64,000 nucleotides of DNA from UBA5066 sp048500275. Its GTDB lineage: Bacteria; Acidobacteriota; Thermoanaerobaculia; UBA5066. Below the pieces are notes generated by a model. That model saw nothing but the letters and a program-made list of their open reading frames with translations, ran no database searches and was not told the origin of the DNA. The stretch is taken from the NCBI GenBank assembly GCA_048500275.1, contig JASNYI010000001.1, positions 434,001 to 498,000 on the forward strand, in the 5' to 3' direction. Made by a program: the position numbers and the translations under genes. This document shows, piece after piece, positions 43,116-50,817 of this stretch; position 1 is the first letter of the stretch; every line of letters begins with the position of its first letter.

Positions 43116-43867
43116 GCCATCCCTTCCCCGACCTTCGCGGCCGGGTCGCCGTCGTCTCCGGCGGAACACGCGGGATCGGCCGCGCGATCTCCCTGGCGCT
43201 CGCCGCCTCCGGCGCACGCCTCGTCCTCGGCTTCCGCTCCGACGCCGCCTCGGCAGAGGAGACTCTCCGCGGGTGCGCCGCGCTCGGGGCTTCGGCGGAG
43301 GCCGTCGCGGCGAACCTCGTCCACCCCGAGGAGGTCCGCCTCCTCGTCGCGGCGGCCGGGGACCGGGTCGACGTCCTCGTCCACGCCGCCGCGCTCGGGA
43401 GCTTCAAGCCGCTCCTCGACGTGAAGCCGGCGCAGTGGGACCTGACGCTCTCGGTCAACGCCCGCGCGTTCCTCCTCCTCGCGCGCGCCGCCTCGGAACG
43501 GATGCCCGACGGCGGGCGCCTCGTCGCCCTCTCGAGCCTGGGCGGCTCGCGCTTCATCCCGGAATACGGCGCTATCGGGCCGTCGAAGGCCGCCCTCGAG
43601 GCCGTCGTCCGGACGCTTGCCGTCGAGCTCGGATCGCGCCGGATCCTCGTCAACGCCGTCTCGGCCGGGCTCGTGCCGACCGCTTCCGTGAGGCTCCACC
43701 CGCGCTACGAAGAGCTCGCGGCCCACGCGGGGGCCGCCTCGCCCCTCGGACGCCTCGGGACGCCGGAAGAGGTGGCCGCGGCGGTCCTCTTCCTCCTCTC
43801 GCCGCTCGCCGCGTGGGTCACCGGCCAGACGCTCGTCGTCGACGGGGGCGCGAGCCTGGCGACGTGA
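43112..43867 (+). CDS. FabL-type enoyl-ACP reductase (short-chain dehydrogenase fold)
   Basis: 251 residues from GTG 43112. A Rossmann NADP-binding GGTRGIGRAI is present. The catalytic pair is Tyr152 and Lys159 in EYGAIGPSKAALEAVVRTLA, that is Y-x6-K, the enoyl-reductase spacing, not the Y-x3-K of FabG ketoreductases. Together with VELGSRRILVNAVSAGLV and the end GQTLVVDGGASLAT it closely follows the pattern of Bacillus FabL. It would reduce the trans-2-enoyl-ACP made by the FabZ-like enzyme. No FabG-like ketoreductase is encoded in the operon. If misassigned it would be a generic SDR. Confidence 0.8.
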   Translation: MSHPFPDLRGRVAVVSGGTRGIGRAISLALAASGARLVLGFRSDAASAEETLRGCAALGASAEAVAANLVHPEEVRLLVAAAGDRVDVLVHAAALGSFKPLLDVKPAQWDLTLSVNARAFLLLARAASERMPDGGRLVALSSLGGSRFIPEYGAIGPSKAALEAVVRTLAVELGSRRILVNAVSAGLVPTASVRLHPRYEELAAHAGAASPLGRLGTPEEVAAAVLFLLSPLAAWVTGQTLVVDGGASLAT

Positions 43868-43966
43868 TCGGGACGGCCCGCAGGGACGGCGGCGACGCCA
43901 CCGCTTCCGCCGGCTCGACGATCCGGAACGGATGGACCGGAAGACGGGCGAGAAGCCGCCGGCCCT

Positions 43967-45292
43967 TTACGGTCCCGGCTCCAGCTCCGCGAGCTGCCGG
44001 CTCAATCCCACGGACACCAGATCGACGTCCTCCGGCGTGAAGACGGCCGGGCGCCAGATGAGGCTGCAGTGCATGCGGCCGCCGAACGTGACGACGGCCA
44101 GGACCAGCGGAGCGACCGGACCCGTCGAAACCGCCCGCAGGTAGTCCAGCGGGCGCGTGCCGTCGTCGGGCCAGAGCTCGTTCAGGTTCATGTTGGTGAT
44201 CCCGCCCGCGATCGGGTAGTTCCTGTAGAAGAACGTCCTCCGTTCCGGAATCGGGCTCCAGGCGATCAGGCGGGAGGCCAGCCGCAGCTCCAGCGGGGTG
44301 GCCAGGTAGAGCCGGCTTCGCTTGACCGCCGACGTCTGGCGTTGGACCTCGGCGGCGAGCGGCCCGAGACCGATTCCCTCCGGGACGCCGTGCGATACCA
44401 CGAAGGAGCCCAGGAACAGCCCGAACACGCGCCCGCCGTCGATCCCGTGGTCGCGTCGGACGTTGACGATGGTCCCCAGCGTGAGGTTCCTTCGACGAGG
44501 CTCGTCGTGACGTCGCGTCGCCAGCGGCGCCAGCGCGCGCAGGGACATCGCCAGCAACAGGTCGTGCAGCGTGACACCCCAGGCCCGAGCCGTCCCCGTC
44601 AGGCGCGCGAGGGCATCGGCGGGCCACGGCGTGACCCGGACGCGGTTGCTCAGGTCCTCCGGGTCTCGCAGAGGCGGGCGCCAGGACCGCCTGTGCGCTC
44701 GTATCTCCGATGGCAGGGCGAGCACCTTGCGCGCCGTCACACCGGGGGAACGAGAGGCGAGCAGTCGATCGTGCCTCCGGGGGTGGAGCTCCAGGGCCGC
44801 TCGCACCTCCCCGCTGCGTCCGGTGACGTAGTCCGTCGCGACGTCGCGGAGCAGTCGCGCCACGGACTCCCCGTCGGCGACGGGATGGAAGTACGTGGTG
44901 CCCAGCAGGAAGGAGCTCTCCTCGACGAGGACGAAGAAGCGGAACGGAAGGAACCGGCCGGCGGCGTCGAACCTCAGCCCCAGCTGCCGCTCGATCTCGG
45001 TGTTCAACGACCCCGCCGGATCCGTTCCGGCGTCCACTTCGTGGATCTCGACAGGCAAAGGGGCGCCGTCGTAGTGGAAGGTCCCCGCCGACCTGTGGAT
45101 CCTCAGGCTCGCCAGGCCCCGCAGGGAGAGGCGACGGGCGACGACCTGGCGGAGTCGGTCGACCTCGGGTCTCCCGCCAAACCGCAGGACGTCCACCGCG
45201 TGGTACGGGTGCAGGTCGTTCCACTGGAGCATCGCTCGCTGGAACACGTTCAGCCTGCCGGGGGCGCTTCGGGAGGCCATCTTCCCGTCCAC
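43967..45292 (-). CDS. Stand-alone condensation-domain (PapA/WES-like) acyltransferase
   Basis: 441 residues. The active-site motif HxxxDG appears as TYFHPVADGESVARL, and LGTIVNVRRDHG plus the late FFYRNYPIAGGITNMNLNEL correspond to the second-half motifs of condensation/acyltransferase domains. The N-terminus SRSAPGRLNVFQRAMLQWND is typical too. Stand-alone members such as PapA form esters or amides from CoA- or carrier-bound acyl groups. It converges with the enoyl reductase gene 99 bases away. The substrate is unknown; an unusual acyl chain from the neighbouring operon is an attractive guess. Confidence 0.75.
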   Translation of the reverse strand: MDGKMASRSAPGRLNVFQRAMLQWNDLHPYHAVDVLRFGGRPEVDRLRQVVARRLSLRGLASLRIHRSAGTFHYDGAPLPVEIHEVDAGTDPAGSLNTEIERQLGLRFDAAGRFLPFRFFVLVEESSFLLGTTYFHPVADGESVARLLRDVATDYVTGRSGEVRAALELHPRRHDRLLASRSPGVTARKVLALPSEIRAHRRSWRPPLRDPEDLSNRVRVTPWPADALARLTGTARAWGVTLHDLLLAMSLRALAPLATRRHDEPRRRNLTLGTIVNVRRDHGIDGGRVFGLFLGSFVVSHGVPEGIGLGPLAAEVQRQTSAVKRSRLYLATPLELRLASRLIAWSPIPERRTFFYRNYPIAGGITNMNLNELWPDDGTRPLDYLRAVSTGPVAPLVLAVVTFGGRMHCSLIWRPAVFTPEDVDLVSVGLSRQLAELEPGP

Positions 45293-45334
45293 GATTCTAG
45301 GTCTCGGTCGGTCGTGTCCGCCGTCGCCGCGAGC

Positions 45335-45340
45335 TAGACT
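45335..45340 (+). promoter_or_regulatory. Candidate -10 (TAGACT) of the M16 peptidase operon
   Basis: TAGACT lies 17 bases before ATG 45358, with GGAGG at 45349-45353 between them, so the leader is very short. The element sits in a 65-base divergent gap. Confidence 0.4.
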
Positions 45341-45357
45341 CCCCGGCCGGAGGCTCC

Positions 45358-46740
45358 ATGCGACTCCTTCGGCTTCTCACCCTGGCCCTCCTCCTCTCGT
45401 TCGTCCCCGGTCCGCACGCGCGCGCGGCCGGCCGGCTCGACGTCCCCTACGAGATGTTCCGGCTCCCGAACGGGCTGACCGTCATCGTCCACGAGGACCG
45501 CCGGCTCCCGATGGTCTCGGTCAACACCTGGTACCACGTCGGCTCGGCGCGGGAGGTGCCCGGCCGGACCGGCTTCGCGCACCTCTTCGAGCACCTGATG
45601 TTCAACGGCTCGAAGAACGTGCCGCAGGGCGCCTTCGACCAGTGGCTCGAGGCGGTGGGGGGCGACAACAACGGCTCCACCACGACCGACCGGACGAACT
45701 ACTGGGAGAACCTGCCGTCGAACGCCCTCGAGACGGCCCTCTTCCTCGAGTCGGACCGGATGGGCTGGCTGCTCGACACGATGTCGCCCGAGAGGGTCGA
45801 CCAGCAGCGGGACGTCGTGAAGAACGAGAGGCGGCAGTCGTACGAGAACCGCCCCTACGGCATGGCCTCGATCGAGATCCTGAAAGCCCTCTACCCGCCC
45901 GACCACCCCTACCACTGGCCCGTGATCGGGTCCCAGGAGGACCTCTCGGCCGCGTCGCACGAGGATGTCGCCGACTTCTTCCGAAAGTGGTACGGCCCGG
46001 CCAACACGAGCGTCGTCATCGCGGGCGACGTCGACGTGGCGACCGCGAAGAAGCTCGCCGGGAAGTGGTTCGGGGAGATCCCGCCGAGTGAGCCGGTCGA
46101 GCCCCTCGCGCCGAGTCCGGTCGTCCTCCGGGAGGAGAGGCGCCTCGTCCTCGAGGACAAGGTCGAGCTTCCCCGCCTCTACCTCGTCTGGCCGACACCC
46201 CCGGTCTACTCGCCGTCCGACGCCGCGCTGGACGCCGCCGCCGGGGTCCTGGCGACCGGAAAGAACTCGCGCCTCTACCGCAGGCTCGTCTACGAGCTGC
46301 AGATCGCCCAGGACGTCTGGGTGTACCAGCAGTCCGCCGCCCTCGCCTCCACCTTCAACGTCGTCGTCACCGCGCGCGCCGGGCAGTCGCTCGAGAAGAT
46401 CCGGGCGATCGTCGACGAGGAGCTCGCGCGCCTCGCCGCCGAGCCCCCCGCGCCGCGGGAGGTCGAGCGGTTCAGGAACCAGCTCGAGGCCACGACCTAC
46501 GCCCGCCTGGAAAGGATCGGGGGCTTCGGCGGGAAGGCCGACCAGCTGAACGCCTACTGGGCGGGAACCGGGAACCCCGGCTTCTTCGAGGGGGACCTCG
46601 CCCGCTACCGGGCCCTCGCCCCCGCCGACGTGAGGGCCGCGGCCTTCCGCTTCCTCGGCCCGGGTCGCGTCGTCCTCTCGGTCGTCCCGGCGGGAAAGAC
46701 GGACCTCGCCGTGCCCCTGACCCCGGAGGTGTCGAAGTGA
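45358..46740 (+). CDS. M16-family zinc metallopeptidase (active subunit)
   Basis: 460 residues with a signal peptide (LLRLLTLALLLSFVPGPHAR). The inverted zinc motif HxxEH is His75-Glu78-His79 in FAHLFEHLMFNG, with the third ligand Glu157 in VKNERRQSYENRP. The C-terminal M16 half includes NSRLYRRLVYELQIAQD. Periplasmic M16 peptidases of this class work as heterodimers with an inactive partner, here encoded immediately downstream (overlap GTGA). Confidence 0.93.
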   Translation: MRLLRLLTLALLLSFVPGPHARAAGRLDVPYEMFRLPNGLTVIVHEDRRLPMVSVNTWYHVGSAREVPGRTGFAHLFEHLMFNGSKNVPQGAFDQWLEAVGGDNNGSTTTDRTNYWENLPSNALETALFLESDRMGWLLDTMSPERVDQQRDVVKNERRQSYENRPYGMASIEILKALYPPDHPYHWPVIGSQEDLSAASHEDVADFFRKWYGPANTSVVIAGDVDVATAKKLAGKWFGEIPPSEPVEPLAPSPVVLREERRLVLEDKVELPRLYLVWPTPPVYSPSDAALDAAAGVLATGKNSRLYRRLVYELQIAQDVWVYQQSAALASTFNVVVTARAGQSLEKIRAIVDEELARLAAEPPAPREVERFRNQLEATTYARLERIGGFGGKADQLNAYWAGTGNPGFFEGDLARYRALAPADVRAAAFRFLGPGRVVLSVVPAGKTDLAVPLTPEVSK

Positions 46741-48200
46741 AGCGCTCCCTGCCTCTCACCCTCGCCGCCGCGGCGCTCGCGGCGTTCGGACCTCTCTCCG
46801 CCGCGGAGCCGGGCCCCGACCGGAGCCGGCCGCCGGCACCCGGCCCAGTCCGGCCTCTCACGCTGCCGGACGTCCAGAAGCTCGCCCTCGGGAACGGACT
46901 CGGCGTTCAGCTCGTCGAGTCCCACGGCGTCCCGGTGGCCACCGTCCTCCTCGTCGTCAGGAGCGGGGCCGCGGCCGACCCGGCCGGCAGCGAAGGGCTG
47001 GCCGCGATGACGGCGGCCATGCTCGACGAGGGGGCCGGCGGGAAAGACGCCCTCGCGCTGGACGACGCCGTGACCTTTCTCGGCGCGGAGCTCGACACCT
47101 GGACCTCCTGGGACGCCACGGTCGTCAGCCTGAAAGTCCCGGTGGCGCGGCTCGAGCCGGCGCTCTCCCTCATGGCCGACGTCGTCCTCAGGCCTGACCT
47201 CTCCGCGAAGGAGCTCGAACGGCTTCGCAAGGAGGCGTTGTCCCGGCTTCTCCAGGCGCGGGCCGAGCCCGGCGCCATCGGCGCCCGGGCTCTCGCCGCG
47301 GCGGTCTTCGGGTCGACCCACCGGTACGGCAGGCCGGTGAACGGCGACGCGGCGTCGATCGCGGCCTTCACACCGGACGCCCTGAAGGCCTTCCACGCCG
47401 AGCACTACCGCCCCGCAAACGCCTTCCTCGTCGTGACGGGCGACGTCGTCCCGGCCGCGCTCACGCCCCTCCTCGAGAAGGCCTTCGGAGCCTCCACGTG
47501 GCCGGCGGGCGGCAGCGCGCCGAAGCCGCTTCCGCCGCCGGCGCAGCTCCCGGGCCGGGTCGTCTGGCTCGTCGACAAGCCCGGGGCCGCGCAGTCGGTG
47601 ATCCGGATCGGGCGCGTCGGCCCCGACCGCCGCTCGGTCGACTACTTCCCGGTGGAGGTGATGAACACTCTCCTCGGCGGCTCCTTCACCTCCCGCCTCA
47701 ACGACAACCTCCGCGAGAAGCGCGGCTACACCTACGGCGCCTCGTCCTGGTTCGACTACCGCCTGTCGGGCGGCCAGTTCGGCGCGGGCTCCGACGTCCA
47801 GACGAACGTCACGGCCGAGGCGCTGACCGAGTTCCTGAAGGAGCTGGAACGGATCCGGACGCCGGCCGCGACACAGGAGGTCGAGCGGGCCCGGACGTAC
47901 ATGGCGCTCCGCCTGCCGCAGGAGCTGGAGACGACTGACCAGCTCGCCGGCGAGCTCGCGAACCAGACGCTCCACTCCCTCCCGGACGACACCCTCGCGA
48001 CCTACGTCGAGAAGACCCTCGCCGTCACACCGGAGGCGCTCCGGAAGGCCGCCCGGGAGCACGTCGACCCCGCGAAGATGGCGTACGTCGTCGTCGGCGA
48101 CCTCGCCACCATCCGGAAACCGATCGAAGCGCTCAAGCTCGGGCCGGTCCGCGTTCTGACCGTCGACGAGGTGATGGGTCCGACGCCGAAGGTGGAGTAG
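46737..48200 (+). CDS. M16-family peptidase-like protein (inactive partner)
   Basis: 487 residues from GTG 46737 with a signal peptide. It is M16-like throughout (LALGNGLGVQLVESHGVPVA; NTLLGGSFTSRLNDNLREKR) and has the R-Y substrate-binding motif (REKRGYTYGASSWF). The HxxEH zinc site is replaced by AMTAAMLDEG, so it cannot bind zinc. This matches the non-catalytic half of two-gene M16B peptidases. It ends 14 bases before the convergent YgiQ gene. Confidence 0.92.
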   Translation: MKRSLPLTLAAAALAAFGPLSAAEPGPDRSRPPAPGPVRPLTLPDVQKLALGNGLGVQLVESHGVPVATVLLVVRSGAAADPAGSEGLAAMTAAMLDEGAGGKDALALDDAVTFLGAELDTWTSWDATVVSLKVPVARLEPALSLMADVVLRPDLSAKELERLRKEALSRLLQARAEPGAIGARALAAAVFGSTHRYGRPVNGDAASIAAFTPDALKAFHAEHYRPANAFLVVTGDVVPAALTPLLEKAFGASTWPAGGSAPKPLPPPAQLPGRVVWLVDKPGAAQSVIRIGRVGPDRRSVDYFPVEVMNTLLGGSFTSRLNDNLREKRGYTYGASSWFDYRLSGGQFGAGSDVQTNVTAEALTEFLKELERIRTPAATQEVERARTYMALRLPQELETTDQLAGELANQTLHSLPDDTLATYVEKTLAVTPEALRKAAREHVDPAKMAYVVVGDLATIRKPIEALKLGPVRVLTVDEVMGPTPKVE

Positions 48201-48214
48201 GGGCCCGGGAAGCG

Positions 48215-50284
48215 TCAGCCCGGGCCGCGCCTCCGGTGGCCGGCCCGGCCCGGACGGTAGCCGACGCCGGCCCGGGGCTTGCCGCGAGCGCCCGTCTCCG
48301 CGGGCGCCGCGGGCCGGTCCGCGCGGCCGCCTGGTCCCGTCGTCTCCGCCGTCCCCGCGTCCGCCGCGTGGACGTACGTGCTCTCTCTCGCCTCGCGCCG
48401 CCGGGCCTCGATCGCCTCACGCGGCGGGCTGGCGGGGATGAGGCACTCTGGCCCCCCTCCGATCAGGTCGACCCGTCCGGCCCGCGTCAGCGCCTCGTTC
48501 ACGGCGAACCAGTTCTCCGGCTTCCAGAACTGCATCAGCGCCCGCTGGACCTTCCGGTCGCCGAGCCTCGTCACCGTGTTCACCGGCTCGAGGGTCTGCG
48601 GGTCGAGGCCCGTCCAGTACATGCAGGTCGCGACGTCCATCGGGGCGGGGATGAAGTCCTGCACCTGCCGCGGCTTGTAGCCGTGGGCCTTGAGGAAGAC
48701 GGCGAGGTCGATCATCTCCGCGACGCCGGAGCCCGGGTGGCTGGCGATGAAGTAGGGGACGAGGTACTGCTCCTTCCCCGCCTTCGCGCTCGCGCGTTCG
48801 AACTTCTCCGCGAAGGCCTCGAACGACTCGGAAGACGGCTTCTTCATCAGGTCGAGGACCTTCTCGCTCCGGTGCTCCGGCGCGACCTTCAGGTGCCCGC
48901 CGACGTGGTGGGTGGCGAGCTCCTCGATGTACTTCTCGTCCAGGTTCGCGAGGTCCATCCGGATGCCGCTCGCGATGTTGACCCGCTTGACGCCCGGCAC
49001 CTCCCGGGCCGCGCGCATCAGGTCGATCGTCGGACCGTGGTCTGTGCCGAGAAGGACGCAGACCTTCGGGTGGATGCACGACTGCCGCCGGCAGACCGCC
49101 TCGACCTCGGGCCTCGTGCAGCGCATCCGGTACATGTTCGCTGTCGGCCCGCCGAGGTCGCTGATCGTCCCCTTGAAGTCGGGGGCGCTCGCGACCTTCC
49201 CGACCTCCGCGAGGATCGACTCCCGGCTGCGGCTCTGGATGACGCGCCCCTCGTGCATCGTGATGCTGCAGAACGTGCAGCCCCCGAAGCAGCCGCGCAT
49301 GATCTCGATCGAGTCGCGGATCATCTCGAACGCGGGGACCGGCTCGACGTACCGCGGGTGGGGGCGGCGCGCGTACGGCAGGTCGTAGATCGCGTCCATC
49401 CCCGCCTCGTCGAGCGGCAGGCAGGGCGGGTTCAGGACGACCCTCCGGTCGCCGTGCGCCTGGACGAGCCGCCGCGCGTTGAAGGGGTTCGTCTCCTGGT
49501 GGAAGGCGCGCGTCATCTTCGCGAACGCGAGCTTGTCGGCGGCGACCTCCTCGAAGCCGGGGAGCTCCCGCGTCTCCCACGACGAGGACGACGGCGGCGC
49601 GGGCAGCTCCTCCGTCCTCCCGAGGAGGTAGGCGACGCCGCGCAGGTCGCGCAGGTCGCGGACCCTCTCCCCGGCGCGGAGGCGCTCGGCGACGGCGACG
49701 ATCGTCTCCTCTCCCTTGCCGAACGCGAGGAGATCGGCCTTCGACGGGACGAGCATCGACGGGCGCACGGTCTCGGACCAGTAGTCGAAGTGCGCGATCC
49801 GGCGGAGCGACGCCTCGATTCCTCCGACGACCACCGGGACGCCGGGGAACGCTTCGCGGCAGCGCTGCGCGTAGACCGGCGTCGGGCGGTCGGGGCGCAG
49901 GCCGATCCTCCCGCCCGGCGAGTAGGCGTCGTCGTTGCGCCGCTTCCGGCTCGCCGTGTAGTGGTTGATCATCGAGTCCATGTTCCCGGCCGAGACGGCG
50001 TAGAAGAGCCGGGGGCGGCCGAGCGCGCGCCACGCGTCGGCCGAGCGCCAGTCGGGCTGCGGCAGGATCGCGACGCGAAAGCCGCGGGACTCGAGGACGC
50101 GGCCGAGGACCGCCATCGCGAAGCTCGGGTGGTCGACGTACGCGTCGCCCGTCACGAAGACGACGTCCACCGAGTCCCAGCCGAGGGCCTTCACCTCCTC
50201 CGCGCTCGTCGGGAGGAACGGCACGCCGCGGGAGGCGGCGGGGAGGGTTCTCGGCGCGGGGCGCGGCTCGGTCATCGCCTGCAT
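48215..50284 (-). CDS. ygiQ: YgiQ-family (UPF0313) radical SAM protein
   Basis: 689 residues. The radical SAM cluster motif CxxxCxxC occurs in RGCFGGCTFCSITMHEGR. The N-terminal YgiQ region has LPTSAEEVKALGWDSVDVVF and GGIEASLRRIAHFDYWS, and C-terminal phrases APEHRSEKVLDLMKKPS and QVQDFIPAPMDVATCMYWTG are characteristic. The last ~60 residues are Pro/Arg/Gly-rich and unconserved. The reaction catalysed by the family is not established. An ATG three codons downstream (50275) is an alternative start. Confidence 0.93.
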   Translation of the reverse strand: MQAMTEPRPAPRTLPAASRGVPFLPTSAEEVKALGWDSVDVVFVTGDAYVDHPSFAMAVLGRVLESRGFRVAILPQPDWRSADAWRALGRPRLFYAVSAGNMDSMINHYTASRKRRNDDAYSPGGRIGLRPDRPTPVYAQRCREAFPGVPVVVGGIEASLRRIAHFDYWSETVRPSMLVPSKADLLAFGKGEETIVAVAERLRAGERVRDLRDLRGVAYLLGRTEELPAPPSSSSWETRELPGFEEVAADKLAFAKMTRAFHQETNPFNARRLVQAHGDRRVVLNPPCLPLDEAGMDAIYDLPYARRPHPRYVEPVPAFEMIRDSIEIMRGCFGGCTFCSITMHEGRVIQSRSRESILAEVGKVASAPDFKGTISDLGGPTANMYRMRCTRPEVEAVCRRQSCIHPKVCVLLGTDHGPTIDLMRAAREVPGVKRVNIASGIRMDLANLDEKYIEELATHHVGGHLKVAPEHRSEKVLDLMKKPSSESFEAFAEKFERASAKAGKEQYLVPYFIASHPGSGVAEMIDLAVFLKAHGYKPRQVQDFIPAPMDVATCMYWTGLDPQTLEPVNTVTRLGDRKVQRALMQFWKPENWFAVNEALTRAGRVDLIGGGPECLIPASPPREAIEARRREARESTYVHAADAGTAETTGPGGRADRPAAPAETGARGKPRAGVGYRPGRAGHRRRGPG

Positions 50285-50308
50285 CCTGCACGAATTCGGC
50301 GTCGCGCG

Positions 50309-50770
50309 TCAGGTCTTCGGCCCCGGGGCCGACGAGAGAGGCAGCGTCATCAGGTGGCGGCCGTACGAGCGAAAGCCCAGCCGGGCATAGAGGCGGGCGG
50401 CGTCGGCGTTCGAGTCCTCCGTCTCGAGGTGAAGGGCGTTCACCCCGAGCCCCCTGCAGACTTCCGCGGCGTGCCGCACGAGGAGCGATCCGAGGCCCAT
50501 CGACCGGGCGGCCGGCTGGAGGAACAGCTCGTCGACGAACGCCGTGCGCCCGTCGTACTCCAGGCTGAAGGAGAAGGCGACGACCGCGTAGCCGAGGGGA
50601 GCCCCGTCGAAGGAGACGACGAAGACGCGCCCGAGCGCCGGATCCGCGATCAGCCGCCCGAGGGCGAGGCTCTTCCTCTCCTCGGAGAACGGGTAGCCGA
50701 AGAGGAGGTAGAACTCCCTCACGAGGGGAAGGAGGACCGCGATGTCGGAGGGAGAGGCGTCCCGGATCAT
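50309..50770 (-). CDS. GNAT-family N-acetyltransferase
   Basis: 153 residues from ATG 50770. The GNAT fold is clear: MIRDASPSDIAVLLPLVREF, the acetyl-CoA loop LQPAARSMGLGSLLVRHAAE (R-x-x-G-x-G/A in the form RSMGLG), and VNALHLETEDSNADAARLYA with LGFRSYGRHLM. The substrate is unknown. The start codon directly abuts an AT-rich 43-base stretch carrying a perfect TATAAT. Confidence 0.88.
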   Translation of the reverse strand: MIRDASPSDIAVLLPLVREFYLLFGYPFSEERKSLALGRLIADPALGRVFVVSFDGAPLGYAVVAFSFSLEYDGRTAFVDELFLQPAARSMGLGSLLVRHAAEVCRGLGVNALHLETEDSNADAARLYARLGFRSYGRHLMTLPLSSAPGPKT

Positions 50771-50790
50771 GGGGTCAGGTCTTGATTTTA
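50771..50790. repeat. Short motif (GGGGTCAGGTCTTGATTTTA) of probable mobile-element origin
   Basis: This AT-rich string stands out in GC-rich surroundings. The core GGGGTCAGGTCTTG is, from memory, a motif often seen beside REP-associated tyrosine transposase (IS200-like) genes in other bacteria. No transposase is present here. Confidence 0.35.
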
Positions 50791-50791
50791 T

Positions 50792-50817
50792 ATTATAGCG
50801 GGCGCCGCGCCCGTCAA
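50792..50817 (-). promoter_or_regulatory. Promoter-like TATAAT before the GNAT gene
   Basis: On the minus strand a consensus TATAAT (50797-50792) lies 22 bases before the GNAT ATG. TTGACG (50817-50812), which includes the stop of the peptidase gene, is only 14 bases upstream, shorter than the ideal spacer. Confidence 0.45.
50799..50813 (-). terminator. GC hairpin immediately after the S9 peptidase stop
   Basis: CGGGC and GCCCG arms (palindrome of 7+1+7 bases) follow the TGA at 50816-50814 and are succeeded by an AT-rich tract, so the element could end the peptidase transcript. Confidence 0.45.

Noticed and set aside
35037..43867. Interpretation of the ketosynthase operon as an aryl polyene pigment cluster
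   Set aside because: It has KS, a CLF-like subunit, ACP, a dehydratase and acyltransferases as such clusters do. However, ammonia lyase, aryl-CoA ligase, ketoreductase, MMPL exporter and LolA-like genes are absent, while lpxB, lpxD and FabL are embedded, so a lipid A role fits better.
46737..48200. Loss of the zinc motif in the second M16 gene as a sign of decay
   Set aside because: Two-gene M16B peptidases normally pair an active and an inactive subunit. The rest of the protein, including the R-Y motif, is intact.
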